Below are positions 52,817 through 62,578 of a stretch of DNA of 64,000 bases, in pieces. The position numbers were made by a program, and so were the translations under genes. Numbering within the stretch: position 1 is the first letter of the stretch; every line of letters starts with the position of its first letter. Source of the stretch: Chitinophaga agrisoli (GTDB lineage Bacteria > Bacteroidota > Bacteroidia > Chitinophagales > Chitinophagaceae); NCBI RefSeq assembly GCF_008386695.1, contig NZ_VUOC01000002.1, positions 922,481 to 986,480 of the forward strand, written 5' to 3'. The notes beneath the pieces were generated by a model that made no database searches, was not told where the DNA came from, and was given only the letters and a program-made list of their open reading frames with translations.

Positions 52817-53767
52817 TTACAGCATTAGTTTAATAGCAGCCGTTATCAGCAGGTTCACCAGCGATAACGGGAATAGTATCTTCCATCCGTATTCCATAAG
52901 CTGATCATACCGCGGCCGGGGCATAGAGGCCCTTAGCAGGATGAACAGCATAATAAACGCAAACGTTTTGAGCACAAACCAGATCACGGGGGGCAGGAAT
53001 GCGGGGCCCAGCCAGCCGCCAAAATAAAGGGTGACCACCATGGCGGAGATGAGCGTAATGCCCATATACTCGCCAATGAAGAACATACCGAACTTCATAC
53101 CGGAGTACTCTGAGTGGAAGCCCGCTACCAGCTCGCTTTCCGCCTCTGGTATATCAAATGGCAGGCGGTGTGTTTCCGCAATGCCTGCAATCAGGAAAAT
53201 AAAAAAGCCTACAATTTGTGGCAGTATATACCAGCCGCTTTTTTGCGCTTCTACGATCTCACGCAGGTTAAAGGACCCGCTCAGGATAACCACGCCCATT
53301 ACGGACAGCCCCATAAATACTTCATAACTTATCATCTGTGAAGCGCCGCGCATAGCGCCCAGTAATGCATATTTATTGTTGGAGGCCCAGCCGCCCAATA
53401 CAATACTGTACACGCCCATGGAAGACATGGCCAGGAAAAACAGCAGCCCTACATTAAAATCTGCCACCAGCACATTAGGCGCAAAAGGGATCACGGTAAA
53501 ACTCAGCAGCACGCTGGCCACCACTACGGCCGGCGCAAATACGAACACGACTTTGTCTGCAAACGGCGGTATCCAGTCTTCTTTGAAGAACAGTTTGAGC
53601 GTATCTGCCAGCACTACCAGTATGCCAAAAGGCCCGGCCCTGTTAGGTCCGTAACGGTCCTGCCAAAGCGCCAGCATACGGCGCTCCAGCCATATTAAAC
53701 CGGCTGCGGTATTCAGCAGTACAAAGAGTACGCCGCCAATGACTAACCAGTGATGTCCTGCGCTCAT
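52817..53767 (-). CDS. nuoH: NADH-quinone oxidoreductase subunit H
   Basis: The 316-residue membrane subunit has eight helices and the quinone-site motifs ERRMLALWQDRYGPNRAGPFG and AETHRLPFDIPEAESELVAGFHSEYSGMKFG. It anchors the peripheral arm and forms the quinone chamber with NuoB and NuoD. It is 28 bases after nuoG, and a CGTAATT-word repeat lies directly before its start. Confidence 0.96.
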   Translation of the reverse strand: MSAGHHWLVIGGVLFVLLNTAAGLIWLERRMLALWQDRYGPNRAGPFGILVVLADTLKLFFKEDWIPPFADKVVFVFAPAVVVASVLLSFTVIPFAPNVLVADFNVGLLFFLAMSSMGVYSIVLGGWASNNKYALLGAMRGASQMISYEVFMGLSVMGVVILSGSFNLREIVEAQKSGWYILPQIVGFFIFLIAGIAETHRLPFDIPEAESELVAGFHSEYSGMKFGMFFIGEYMGITLISAMVVTLYFGGWLGPAFLPPVIWFVLKTFAFIMLFILLRASMPRPRYDQLMEYGWKILFPLSLVNLLITAAIKLML

Positions 53768-53769
53768 AT

Positions 53770-53787
53770 AATTACGAATTACGAATG
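53770..53787 (-). repeat. CGTAATT-word repeat between nuoG and nuoH
   Basis: On the minus strand the 18 bases read CATTCGTAATTCGTAATT, two copies of TTCGTAATT, just before the nuoH start. It fills most of the 28-base gap. The same word, with one change, precedes the YfiT gene at 27567-27585, which indicates a dispersed repeat family. Confidence 0.5.
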
Positions 53788-53795
53788 ATCAATTG

Positions 53796-56504
53796 TTATA
53801 GTTTTCCCAGCTCTGGTACTTCTGCTATTCCTATTCCTTGCAAGCCTACCGGCACGCCGGCCATACCGCGGTGCAGGGCAGGGTTTATCTTTACGGTGAA
53901 AGTGTAGGGGTGCCCGTTTACTGCCAGCTGCAACTGGTGATGTTCGGCTACCTCGTAACGTTTGGCATCGTCCGGATTGAGCATGATATAAGGCGCCCCG
54001 GGCGAACGCTCTGCTATACCGGGCGTATGTACGCTCAACTCTTCTGAGCCATAGATATGATAAACGGGTACCATCAGCAGGTGGCCGGCCATCGGTACAA
54101 AATGCTCCGGCGCATCCGTGAACCAGGGTATGTGGCCATTGCCGTTGCTGTTGCCATTTGGCTCCAGCAGCCGTTTGCCAGGGTCGCCGTCATGCAGCGA
54201 GCCGCCTATCTCTACCTGGAATTTGTTGATAGATTGTACGGAGTTCCATCCCGGCCACCAGAAAAAGGGGATCATGGAGGATGGCGGTTCGCCCCGGTAA
54301 CCTTCCATGGTGAAGGACAATGCGGTATCATCATCCACCGGCGGTTTTGGCTCGCTTACATTAACATTGGCCTGCATAGCGGTGCGGCCGCTGTAACGGT
54401 GTGGCTCGCGGGGTATTTTCTGGCCGGCAATGCGGAAATCTGCCGGAGGCGTTAAATGATCTATGCCTGCAAAAACGGGCTGGCGTTTGGCAATGGCCTC
54501 GGTTACATCGTCCAGGAACTGCATATGCCGCAGCCTTTCGTTGCCGGTAATGGCGCCCAGTTGTAACAGCCAGCGCCAGCTTTCCTGTATAGCGCCGGTA
54601 GCGCCATATACCTGGAAGAAACGTTGCGCCCTGCCTTCATTATTCACCAATGTACCGTCAGATTCTGCGAAACTGCCGGCAGGCAGCAGCACAGTGGCTT
54701 TTTCTGCCGTGGCGTTATACAGATGGTCCAGTAATACCAGGTCTTTACAATGTTTCAGGAAATGATCCGCGGTGTGTTTATCCATACGGCGGTATAGGTC
54801 ATTTTCCAGTACGATCACCGTATCCACTTCGCCATTCAGCACCGCATCTACGGCGGAGTCTAACCTAAGCCCGCCCAGCATTTCCAGGCCCAGCGTATTA
54901 CACTCCGGCATGGTGAAGCTGAGCATAGCGGGTTTGCCCTGGGCGTGTAATGCCCAGCTAACATCCGCAGCGGCGCGCAGGGATGCTTCGTTGCCCATGC
55001 CGTAACCGGCAATAATCAGCGGACGGGCAGCGGCAGACAGGGCGTCTGCTATCTGCTGTACCAATTGCCGCTCCTCTTCCGTAAGATCTGTTATCACCGT
55101 TACCGGTGCGCCCAGCACCTGGGCAACGGCAAAACCTATCCGCGCAATATTATCAGGGGCGGCATGATAGGCGCGGGTTGCTATTTCATCCAGCCCGGTA
55201 GGTTGTATGTTCAGGATAAAACAGGGGCCATTCCTGTCCTGCATGGCTTCGCGTACGGCGGCATCCTGCCAGGCCAGTACGTGGGCGGCATTCATAGCGT
55301 CCTGCGTGGGTTGGCGGCGAACGGCCTGCCTTACGGCCAGGCCTAACATGGGCGCTGTGTTCAGGAGGTCTTCTCCCAGTATCAGCACGGCGTCTGCCGC
55401 AGCGGCTTCCTGCATGGAAGGCGTGCGCACAGGGCCTTGCTTTAATATCTTCAGGGCCAGCGTGGCCAGGTCGTGTTCTGTGTGCGTCATGCCCAGGTAG
55501 AACTGGTCCTGCCCTACCAATTGTTGCAGCACAAAATTGGACTCGAGCGATGCGCGTGGCGAGCCAATGCCGATCACGCGGCCGCCCGTTAGTTTATCCT
55601 TAAGGTGCCGCAGGGCGTCATCCGCCGTTATGGTGGCGAGTGTGCTGTTCCGGATGGCGATCTCCCGGATCCTGCGCGGGCTGTTTACAAACTCATAGCC
55701 ATAACGCCCGCGGTCGCAAAGGAAATAACCATTTACCGCGCCGTTATAGCGTGTGCTGATCTGCCGGAGAGAACCATACCGTTCGCCGGCAATGATATTA
55801 CAACCTAATGAGCAGCCCTGGCAAATGGAGGGCGCATAGGTCATATCCCATTTACGGGTATAATGCTGTTTGAGGGTCTTATCTGTGAATACGCCGGTAG
55901 GACAGATCTCTGCCAGGTTGCCACTGAATTCGCTTTCCAGTGTTCCCTCCTTGTGCCGGCCAAAGTATACATGGTTATGCGCGGCAAAAACATCCATATC
56001 CTTACCGCCGGCAAAGTCTTTATAGAAACGCACGCAACGGTAACACTGTATGCAGCGGTTCATTTCATGGTTGAGGAAAGGGCCCAGGTATTGGTTCTTA
56101 TAAGTACGTTTGGTGAAGTGATAGTTGCGGTAGCTATGGCCGGTCATCACCGTCATATCCTGCAGGTGGCAGGAGCCGCCCTCATCGCATACGGCGCAGT
56201 CATGCGGGTGGTTGGTCATGAGCCAGCCTATCACCTGCTCGCGGAAAGCGCTGGCTTCCTGGTCGGTAACGGAGATGCGCAGCTGGTCTTTTACCGGCTC
56301 CATGCAGGACATAATAAGCCTGCCTTTTGTGTCCTTTTCATCTTTAAAGGATTTTACCGCGCATTGCCGGCAGGCCCCTACAGAGCCCAACGCCGGATGC
56401 CAGCAGAAGTAGGGCAGGTCAATCCCCAGCGACAGGCAGGCCTCTAACAGGTTCCTGCCTTCTTTTACATCGTATGACTTGCCATCAATGTGAATGATTG
56501 CCAT
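53796..56504 (-). CDS. nuoG: NADH-quinone oxidoreductase subunit G
   Basis: I chose the ATG at 56502-56504 (MAIIHIDGKSYDV), 902 residues, which starts the ferredoxin domain directly; an upstream in-frame start adds 27 residues of unrelated sequence. It has a 2Fe-2S domain (PYFCWHPALGSVGACRQC), a HisCys3 4Fe-4S site (HPHDCAVC), a further 4Fe-4S site (CIQCYRC) and a molybdopterin-oxidoreductase-like part with an extra CQGCSLGC ... LC site, the N7 cluster known from Escherichia coli and Thermus. It overlaps nuoF by 20 bases, so translation is coupled. Confidence 0.94.
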   Translation of the reverse strand: MAIIHIDGKSYDVKEGRNLLEACLSLGIDLPYFCWHPALGSVGACRQCAVKSFKDEKDTKGRLIMSCMEPVKDQLRISVTDQEASAFREQVIGWLMTNHPHDCAVCDEGGSCHLQDMTVMTGHSYRNYHFTKRTYKNQYLGPFLNHEMNRCIQCYRCVRFYKDFAGGKDMDVFAAHNHVYFGRHKEGTLESEFSGNLAEICPTGVFTDKTLKQHYTRKWDMTYAPSICQGCSLGCNIIAGERYGSLRQISTRYNGAVNGYFLCDRGRYGYEFVNSPRRIREIAIRNSTLATITADDALRHLKDKLTGGRVIGIGSPRASLESNFVLQQLVGQDQFYLGMTHTEHDLATLALKILKQGPVRTPSMQEAAAADAVLILGEDLLNTAPMLGLAVRQAVRRQPTQDAMNAAHVLAWQDAAVREAMQDRNGPCFILNIQPTGLDEIATRAYHAAPDNIARIGFAVAQVLGAPVTVITDLTEEERQLVQQIADALSAAARPLIIAGYGMGNEASLRAAADVSWALHAQGKPAMLSFTMPECNTLGLEMLGGLRLDSAVDAVLNGEVDTVIVLENDLYRRMDKHTADHFLKHCKDLVLLDHLYNATAEKATVLLPAGSFAESDGTLVNNEGRAQRFFQVYGATGAIQESWRWLLQLGAITGNERLRHMQFLDDVTEAIAKRQPVFAGIDHLTPPADFRIAGQKIPREPHRYSGRTAMQANVNVSEPKPPVDDDTALSFTMEGYRGEPPSSMIPFFWWPGWNSVQSINKFQVEIGGSLHDGDPGKRLLEPNGNSNGNGHIPWFTDAPEHFVPMAGHLLMVPVYHIYGSEELSVHTPGIAERSPGAPYIMLNPDDAKRYEVAEHHQLQLAVNGHPYTFTVKINPALHRGMAGVPVGLQGIGIAEVPELGKL

Positions 56505-57765
56505 AAGGACATTTTTTTTCGTGAACATGCCGTTCAAAATCTTCCCGGAAATATTTAAGCGCGCTCTGTAAAGGCTCCATAGCACCCGGCGCCAGTGCGC
56601 AGAAAGTGTTGCCGGGGCCTAACCAGCGGGTGTGCAGGTCCAGCTGCTCCAGGTCGGCAGTGGTACCATGGCCCTGTTCCAGGGCATATAAGATCTTTTC
56701 TGTCCAGGGCAGGCCCTCGCGGCAGGGCGTGCAGAAGCCGCAGGATTCCTGGGCAAAGAAGTGTTCCAGGTTATGTACAAAACCCACGGGGCAGGTATGA
56801 TCATCCAGCACGACCATGGTGCCCGTGCCCAGGCGGCTGCCGGCAGCGGCGATGGCGGTGAAGTCCATCGGCACATCCAGGTGCTCCGTGGTCAGGAAAT
56901 CTGTAGAAGCGCCTCCCGGCAAAGCGCCGCGGAAGCCGTAACCATTCTGCATACCGCCGGCATACTCTTCCAGCAGCTCGCGCACGGTAACGCCCATGGG
57001 CAATTCCCATGCGCCGGGTTTATTTACCCGGCCGCTTACACCATAGATCTTGGTACCTCCATCGCCGGTGCGGCTGAGCGACTGGAACCAGGCGACGCCT
57101 TTATTCATGATATGCGGAATGAAAGACAGGGTCTCTACATTGTTTACGATCGTTGGGCGGCCAAACAAACCGCTGATCTGCGGAAAGGGCGGTTTAGCGC
57201 GGGGCGTGGCCCGCTTGCCTTCCAGGGAGTTGAGCAGCGCGGTTTCCTCTCCGCACATGTAACGCCCTACACCGGTGTGCAGGTGCATTTCCAGGTGATA
57301 GTCCTTGCCTAATATGTTGGATCCTAAGTAACCGGCTGCATAAGCTTCGCTGAGTGCCTTGCGCATAATGGCCGCTGCTTCTTTATAGGCCCAACGCATG
57401 AATACAAAGGAGATATCTGCCTGGATGGCATAGGCGCTGATGATCATGCCCTCTATCAACTGGTGGGGGTTACCTTCCAGCAGCCAGCGGTCTTTAAAAG
57501 TACCGGGCTCCATTTCGTCTGCATTACAGATCAGGTATTTAGGGCCTTTACCATCCATGGGCACAAAACTCCATTTCATACCGGTGCTGAAACCCGCGCC
57601 TCCCCTGCCCCGCAGGTTGCTTTCTTTTACCAGCGCGGTGACCTCCTGCGGCGTCATTTCCTGCATTACCTTGCGCAGCGCCTGGTAACCGCCAATGGCT
57701 TCATAAGCCCGGAGATCCAGGGTTTCCCCGTCTTTGATATGTCCTGTTAGTGGCGCCTCTGTCAT
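56485..57765 (-). CDS. nuoF: NADH-quinone oxidoreductase subunit F
   Basis: The 426-residue NADH-binding subunit has the FMN/NADH motif RGRGGAGFSTGMKW (about residues 52-65) and the N3 cluster motif SCGFCTPCREG. It takes electrons from NADH and passes them to NuoE and NuoG. It lies 15 bases after nuoE. Confidence 0.96.
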   Translation of the reverse strand: MTEAPLTGHIKDGETLDLRAYEAIGGYQALRKVMQEMTPQEVTALVKESNLRGRGGAGFSTGMKWSFVPMDGKGPKYLICNADEMEPGTFKDRWLLEGNPHQLIEGMIISAYAIQADISFVFMRWAYKEAAAIMRKALSEAYAAGYLGSNILGKDYHLEMHLHTGVGRYMCGEETALLNSLEGKRATPRAKPPFPQISGLFGRPTIVNNVETLSFIPHIMNKGVAWFQSLSRTGDGGTKIYGVSGRVNKPGAWELPMGVTVRELLEEYAGGMQNGYGFRGALPGGASTDFLTTEHLDVPMDFTAIAAAGSRLGTGTMVVLDDHTCPVGFVHNLEHFFAQESCGFCTPCREGLPWTEKILYALEQGHGTTADLEQLDLHTRWLGPGNTFCALAPGAMEPLQSALKYFREDFERHVHEKKCPYGNHSH

Positions 57766-57780
57766 AAGTTTACAGTTATA

Positions 57781-58245
57781 CTATTCATATTTCATGAGTA
57801 TACTTTCGATCTCGTCTACTTTCAGATCGCGATACAGATCATTATCCACCATCAATGCCGGCGCACGGTCACAGCAACCCAGGCAGGCATTGGGCAGGAG
57901 CGTAAAACGGCCATCCTGCGTGGTTTGCCCGTACTTGACCTGCAGCAGTTCCATGAGCTTACTCCGCAGCCCTTCATATCCCATTACCCAGCAGCTGATG
58001 CTGTCACATAAGAGTATCACATGCCTGCCTACCGGGCGGCGGAAAATGAGGTTGTAAAAGGTGGCCACGCTGTCTACTTCGTCTGCGCTCATATCCAGCA
58101 GGGTGGCTATGTCTTCCACATTCTCATCAGACACCCAGCGGCGCTGCTCCTGCACGATCTTTAATGCCTCTATCACTGCCGCTTTTTTAACCGGCACCTG
58201 TTGCAGTTCGTGTTCGATACGTGATATTTCAGTGGCTGTTAGCAT
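57781..58245 (-). CDS. nuoE: NADH-quinone oxidoreductase subunit E
   Basis: The 154-residue thioredoxin-like subunit binds the 2Fe-2S cluster N1a through LCDSISC and CLGCC-type cysteines (LLCDSISCWV and NACLGCCDRAP). It works with NuoF and NuoG in the NADH dehydrogenase module. It lies 27 bases after nuoCD. Confidence 0.94.
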   Translation of the reverse strand: MLTATEISRIEHELQQVPVKKAAVIEALKIVQEQRRWVSDENVEDIATLLDMSADEVDSVATFYNLIFRRPVGRHVILLCDSISCWVMGYEGLRSKLMELLQVKYGQTTQDGRFTLLPNACLGCCDRAPALMVDNDLYRDLKVDEIESILMKYE

Positions 58246-58272
58246 ATTTTATCGTTTACTGCTTTTGTTCAT

Positions 58273-60018
58273 TTACCGGTCTATATCTGCCAGCACATAA
58301 TCCATCCCGCCCAATATGGACAGCAGGTCCGCTACGGTGTAGCCCCGGCTGATATATGGGATCATCTGCATGTGCGGGAATGAAGGCGTGCGCACCCTTA
58401 CGCGGTAGGGTGATGTATTGCCGTCGCTGATGAGGTAATACCCGTTCCAGCCTTTCGTTGCCTCTATACAGCTCATGGCCTCGCCGGCCGGTATTACCGG
58501 TCCCCAGCTTACGTTCAGGAAGTGATGGATAAGGGTCTCAATATCATGCATGGTATACTGCTTCACCGGTGGTGTTGCCAGGGGGTGATGGGATTTAAAA
58601 TCCCCGGCGGGCATATGTTCCAGGCATTGTTCTATGATGCGCAGGCTTTGCCGCATTTCCTCTATGCGTACCAGGGCGCGGTCGTAACAATCGCCATTGG
58701 CGGCAGTGGGCACTTCAAAAGCAAAGTTCTCATACCCGCTATACGGGCGCATTTTGCGCATATCCCATTCCAGGCCGCAGGCACGCAGGCCAGGGCCGGT
58801 GACGCCCCAGTCAATAGCCTCTTCGAGGGTATAGATGCCAATGCCTACGGTGCGCGCTTTAAAGATGGCATTCTGCATCACCATCTTATCATACTCGCGT
58901 AGTTTAGGGGGAAAGTATTTTATGAATTCGCGTACCAGTTTATCCCAGCCATTGGGGAGGTCCTGTGCTACGCCGCCAATACGGAACCAGTTGGGGTGCA
59001 TACGGCCGCCGCAAACGGCCTCTATGATCTCAAATATCCGTTCGCGGTCTGTAAACATGTAAAATACGGGGGAGAGCTGGCCCACATCCTGGGCAAAGGT
59101 GCCGTACCACACCAGGTGGCTGGCAATGCGGAAGAACTCGCAGAGCATAACGCGTATCACCTGGGCCCGGAGGGGTACTTCTATACCTGCCAGTTTTTCT
59201 ACGGCCAGCAGGTAGGCCAGGTTGTTCATCACCCCACCCAGGTAGTCAATACGGTCTGTGTAGGGGATATAAGTGTGCCATGACTGGCGTTCGCCCATCT
59301 TTTCTGCACCGCGGTGATGGAAGCCGATGTCCGGCACGGCGTCTACAATATCTTCCCCATCCAGCTGCAGGATGATGCGCAGTACGCCATGAGTGCCGGG
59401 GTGCTGGGGGCCGATGTTGAGGAACATAAAGTCCGAATCATCACTTTGCCGTTTCAGCCCCCATTCTTCCGGGCGGAACTGCAGGGCCTCCTGTTCCCTG
59501 TCCACCTTTTCGTCAAACAGCCGGAAGGGCCCCATTTCTGTAGCGCGGGCGGGATGCTCTTTGCGCAGGGGGTGTCCTTGCCAGGTAGTTGGCATTAAGA
59601 TGCGTTTTAACAGCGGGTGGCCGTCAAAGCGGATGCCGAACATATCATACACTTCCCGCTCGTACCAGTTAGCGGCGGGCCATATATGGGTAATGCTGGG
59701 CAAGTTGGGATATTCTCCCCGCAGGCCTACTTTCAGCCGCAGGAAATCGTTCCGCTCAAACGAAAAGAGGTTATACACTACCGCAAAGTCAAAGTGGATA
59801 TGACCGTTCTGGGCTCTTTTATACGCACGCTCATCAATGGCCGTGAGGTCATAGAGCATGCGGTAGGGCATATTTACGTCGGATTTCAGGTATTGCAGCA
59901 CTGCTACAATCTTATCCGCCGGTACCCAGCAGGTGGGCATCGCGTCGCGTGTAACCTGAACCTTGCAGGTTTGTTCCCCAAAACGGGCTTGCAGTGCAGC
60001 TATGATACTTTCATTCAT
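58273..60018 (-). CDS. nuoCD: NADH-quinone oxidoreductase fused subunits C and D
   Basis: The 581-residue protein joins a NuoC part (about 1-165, with [25 protein letters not shown]) and a NuoD part (about 190-581, with [20 protein letters not shown] and the conserved H and Y of the quinone site). Fusion of the two is common in Bacteroidota and gamma-proteobacteria. It forms the quinone-proximal part of the peripheral arm with NuoB. A palindromic repeat lies in the 69-base gap to nuoB. Confidence 0.96.
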   Translation of the reverse strand: MNESIIAALQARFGEQTCKVQVTRDAMPTCWVPADKIVAVLQYLKSDVNMPYRMLYDLTAIDERAYKRAQNGHIHFDFAVVYNLFSFERNDFLRLKVGLRGEYPNLPSITHIWPAANWYEREVYDMFGIRFDGHPLLKRILMPTTWQGHPLRKEHPARATEMGPFRLFDEKVDREQEALQFRPEEWGLKRQSDDSDFMFLNIGPQHPGTHGVLRIILQLDGEDIVDAVPDIGFHHRGAEKMGERQSWHTYIPYTDRIDYLGGVMNNLAYLLAVEKLAGIEVPLRAQVIRVMLCEFFRIASHLVWYGTFAQDVGQLSPVFYMFTDRERIFEIIEAVCGGRMHPNWFRIGGVAQDLPNGWDKLVREFIKYFPPKLREYDKMVMQNAIFKARTVGIGIYTLEEAIDWGVTGPGLRACGLEWDMRKMRPYSGYENFAFEVPTAANGDCYDRALVRIEEMRQSLRIIEQCLEHMPAGDFKSHHPLATPPVKQYTMHDIETLIHHFLNVSWGPVIPAGEAMSCIEATKGWNGYYLISDGNTSPYRVRVRTPSFPHMQMIPYISRGYTVADLLSILGGMDYVLADIDR

Positions 60019-60030
60019 ATCTTCGGTAGT

Positions 60031-60071
60031 TGGCAGTTGGCTTCCGCAGCGGCAGCCGGATATAACTGCCA
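60031..60071. repeat. Palindromic TGGCAGTT repeat between nuoB and nuoCD
   Basis: TGGCAGTT (60031-60038) pairs with AACTGCCA (60064-60071), and GGCT (60039-60042) with AGCC (60054-60057), a nested hairpin with a 6-base bulge on one side. The left arm is part of AGTTGGCAGTTGGC (60028-60041), a direct double word. It looks like an intergenic REP-like element. Confidence 0.5.
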
Positions 60072-60087
60072 GCCTACAGTAGCCAGC

Positions 60088-60726
60088 TTATATTTCGTCC
60101 GGTGTTTTGAACTGGGTCATTTGTTGCCGTTGCTCATGTAACACCTCCCTCATGGAGATCTTTTCCGGTTTGATCACCCCCTGATCGCCGATCATCCAGC
60201 TAAGGGGGCGGATCTCTTTGCCTACGGCATCCCTGAGCATTACGAGCCCCTGCATAAAGGCGTCTGGCCTGGGCGGACAGCCCGGCACATATACATCTAC
60301 GGGCAGGAATTTATCTACGCCCTGTACTACGCTGTAGATATCGTACATACCGCCGGAGTTGGCGCAGGAGCCCATGGATATGACCCAGCGCGGCTCCATC
60401 ATCTGCTCATAGAGGCGTTTGATGATGGGGGCCATCTTAATAAAAACGGTACCGGCAATGATCATCACATCGGCCTCGCGGGGCGTGCCGCGGATCACTT
60501 CCGCGCCAAAGCGCGCTACATCATATTTTGGCGTCATGGAGGTAGCCATCTCCACAAAACAGCACGACAATCCAAAGTGGAAAGGCCACATGGAGTTACT
60601 GCGCCCCCAGGCCACCAGCCTTTCTACAGAGCTTAGTATCATGCTACGCTGCATCACCTCTTCCAGTGAGGTATTGCCATTGACCACGTTTGTCTGATCG
60701 TTTGCTTTGTTTAACCACCAATCCAT
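60088..60726 (-). CDS. nuoB: NADH-quinone oxidoreductase subunit B
   Basis: The 212-residue subunit carries the N2 4Fe-4S cluster through [19 protein letters not shown] and PGCPPRPDA. It hands electrons to quinone. An N-terminal 30-residue extension and a C-terminal tail are present compared with the shortest homologues. It follows nuoA after a gap of 452 bases and precedes nuoCD. Confidence 0.96.
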   Translation of the reverse strand: MDWWLNKANDQTNVVNGNTSLEEVMQRSMILSSVERLVAWGRSNSMWPFHFGLSCCFVEMATSMTPKYDVARFGAEVIRGTPREADVMIIAGTVFIKMAPIIKRLYEQMMEPRWVISMGSCANSGGMYDIYSVVQGVDKFLPVDVYVPGCPPRPDAFMQGLVMLRDAVGKEIRPLSWMIGDQGVIKPEKISMREVLHEQRQQMTQFKTPDEI

Positions 60727-61178
60727 ATAGTGACGAATGTTTTATGAAGAATAGCGGGAACGCGCATACAGGCGGCCGTCATTTATTGAAAGGCAGCATG
60801 TACAGGCACGTGGCGCCCACATGTATACGTGTGTTGATGCGTTGGATGTAATTACTAATACGATGCAGGAATAACAAATAGACAGGTCCTGATGATCCTT
60901 ATATTCGTCATCCGAATTGCTCAATTTGTAATTTGATCCCGTTGTCCTGGCTGTTGCAGAAGTTACCAGTCATGTTGTGCTACAAAAATCCAGTCTGGCT
61001 GATTTGGAGAATGGAATGCCAGTCTTTGTTGTTAGATCCGTGGAATGAATTAATACCGTTGCTTCCTTATTGATCCTTTTTATATCGCGTATTAATTGTC
61101 CGTGTGTTGAGGTTTATCTATGTACCGTTTTATGAGGCGTATAATCTTCTTCAGTGCTATGTTAAGGGTTGATGACCG
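60727..61178. other. 452-base gap inside the nuo operon (nuoA to nuoB)
   Basis: Between nuoA and nuoB I find no supported gene; a 60-codon TTG-initiated ORF (60742-60924, minus) has no recognisable features and an odd composition. The region is AT-rich in its half nearest nuoA and contains an imperfect stem around 60801-60840 (GTGG/CCAC). It could hold an internal promoter for nuoB onwards or a long leader; no clear TAnnTTTG was found. Confidence 0.5.
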
Positions 61179-61652
61179 TTAGTTAGCCGGTTGTGCCGGA
61201 TTAAAGGGAATGTCCAGGCTGCGGTGTGGTCTTTCCTTGCGGAGCTTTTTATACGCCCTTAAGATCTTTTTACCGTCCGGCCCAAAGTCCAGCGCGCCGT
61301 TACGCCATTCGTAGATGAGTACCACCAGCAGGATAAAGATAAAGATGCCGACGCCTATGAAGCCCGCCCAGCCCAGTTCCCCGAATGCGATGACCCATGA
61401 TATAATGAATACGGTCTCAATATCAAAGATCACAAACAACATCGCTATTAAATAAAATTGGGAAGGGAAACGTAAACGTGCGGAGCCGGTGGAGAGGATG
61501 CCGGACTCATATGCTTCGCCGGTAGCGCGGTCTTTATGCCGCCCGCCTAGCATATAAGACAGTCCAAGTATGGTTCCTACCAGTACCAGGACGATGGCCC
61601 CAAAAACAATAAAGGGCCATAAGGGTGCCGTTTCAATAACTGAGTCTTCCAA
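61179..61652 (-). CDS. nuoA: NADH-quinone oxidoreductase subunit A
   Basis: The 157-residue membrane subunit has three helices (about residues 11-32, 68-90 and 97-115) and the conserved FPSQFYLIAMLFVIFDIETVF segment with acidic residues at the membrane centre. It is longer than typical NuoA at the C-terminus (about 40 extra polar residues). It is the first gene of the operon, but 452 bases separate it from nuoB. Confidence 0.95.
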   Translation of the reverse strand: MEDSVIETAPLWPFIVFGAIVLVLVGTILGLSYMLGGRHKDRATGEAYESGILSTGSARLRFPSQFYLIAMLFVIFDIETVFIISWVIAFGELGWAGFIGVGIFIFILLVVLIYEWRNGALDFGPDGKKILRAYKKLRKERPHRSLDIPFNPAQPAN

Positions 61653-61851
61653 GATATATCGCCCTCCAAGCGATCTTTAAAGTCAGTCCAATAATCTGTC
61701 AAAAAACATTAATGCTACGCACGTGGTCAAAACCTGTCGCCTGGGTCATATACCTCAATAAACGCTGTTGGCAGGCGGATATATCCTACGGTCTGGGATA
61801 TACTGATATGAATGTACAGAAAAAAATTCAAAACAACAACCAACAATTTTA

Positions 61852-62295
61852 TCAGGTATGCGTGCCGTTGATATAACATTCCAGGTTATTGATAATATAA
61901 CGCTGTTCGTCTATGATAAATTTTACGACGTCCCCGATAGAGATCAGTCCCACCAGCCGTGACTGCTCATCGGTTACGGGCAGGTGGCGGATACGTTTAT
62001 CCGTCATCTTTACCATACAATCTTCGATAGAATCATTTTCGCAAACGGTAATGGGGCGTTCTGTCATGATCTCGCGGATCATCGTTTCTTTAGATGCCCT
62101 GCCTTTAAGTATGACCCTGCGGGCATAGTCGCGTTCGGAGAAAACGCCCAGGAATTTATCCTGTTCATCAACCACCATGAGCGCGCCCACATTGCGGTCT
62201 ACCAATAGTTTCAATGCTTCAAAAACCGTGTTGTCCGGATGGATAGTGTATACTGCATGCCCCTTGGCCTGCAGTATATTGCGTACTGTTCCCAT
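61852..62295 (-). CDS. Protein with two CBS domains
   Basis: The 147-residue cytoplasmic protein consists of two CBS domains (about residues 8-65 and 75-135), with VDRNVGALMVVDEQDKFLGVFSERDYARR and DKRIRHLPVTDEQSRLVGLISIGDVVKF. Such stand-alone pairs bind adenine nucleotides and act as energy sensors for other proteins. The partner is unknown. It lies 199 bases upstream of nuoA on the same strand but has no visible direct link to complex I. Confidence 0.9.
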   Translation of the reverse strand: MGTVRNILQAKGHAVYTIHPDNTVFEALKLLVDRNVGALMVVDEQDKFLGVFSERDYARRVILKGRASKETMIREIMTERPITVCENDSIEDCMVKMTDKRIRHLPVTDEQSRLVGLISIGDVVKFIIDEQRYIINNLECYINGTHT

Positions 62296-62578
62296 AACGA
62301 GGCCTTTAAGAATGAAATAATAAATGAAAAACCAGTTATTGTAAGTTAAGTGATTTGTATTGAAAAAGCAAGGGGTATGCCCGGATTGCTTTGCGCCATG
62401 GCCGGTTTACAGGCCCGGGGATGGCATTTTCTCCCCTGATTTACAATCTTTTAAATATGTGATATGCCCCGCCCGCCGGTTTCATCCGCTACAATCCAAT
62501 GCTGGCGGAGCTTTGCTCAACTGTGTTTTAAACTGGATTGATCTTTGTTGCGGTATCTATCTAAAGCCTACTGTAGAT

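Noticed and set aside
60742-60924. 60-codon ORF (minus) in the nuoA-nuoB gap
   Set aside because: It needs a TTG start, has no recognisable domain and an odd Cys/His/Arg-rich composition. It is more likely chance than a gene.
62360-62578. N-terminal extension of the NmrA-like protein
   Set aside because: The 73 extra residues have no similarity to the family, and the Rossmann strand starts at the ATG 62579.
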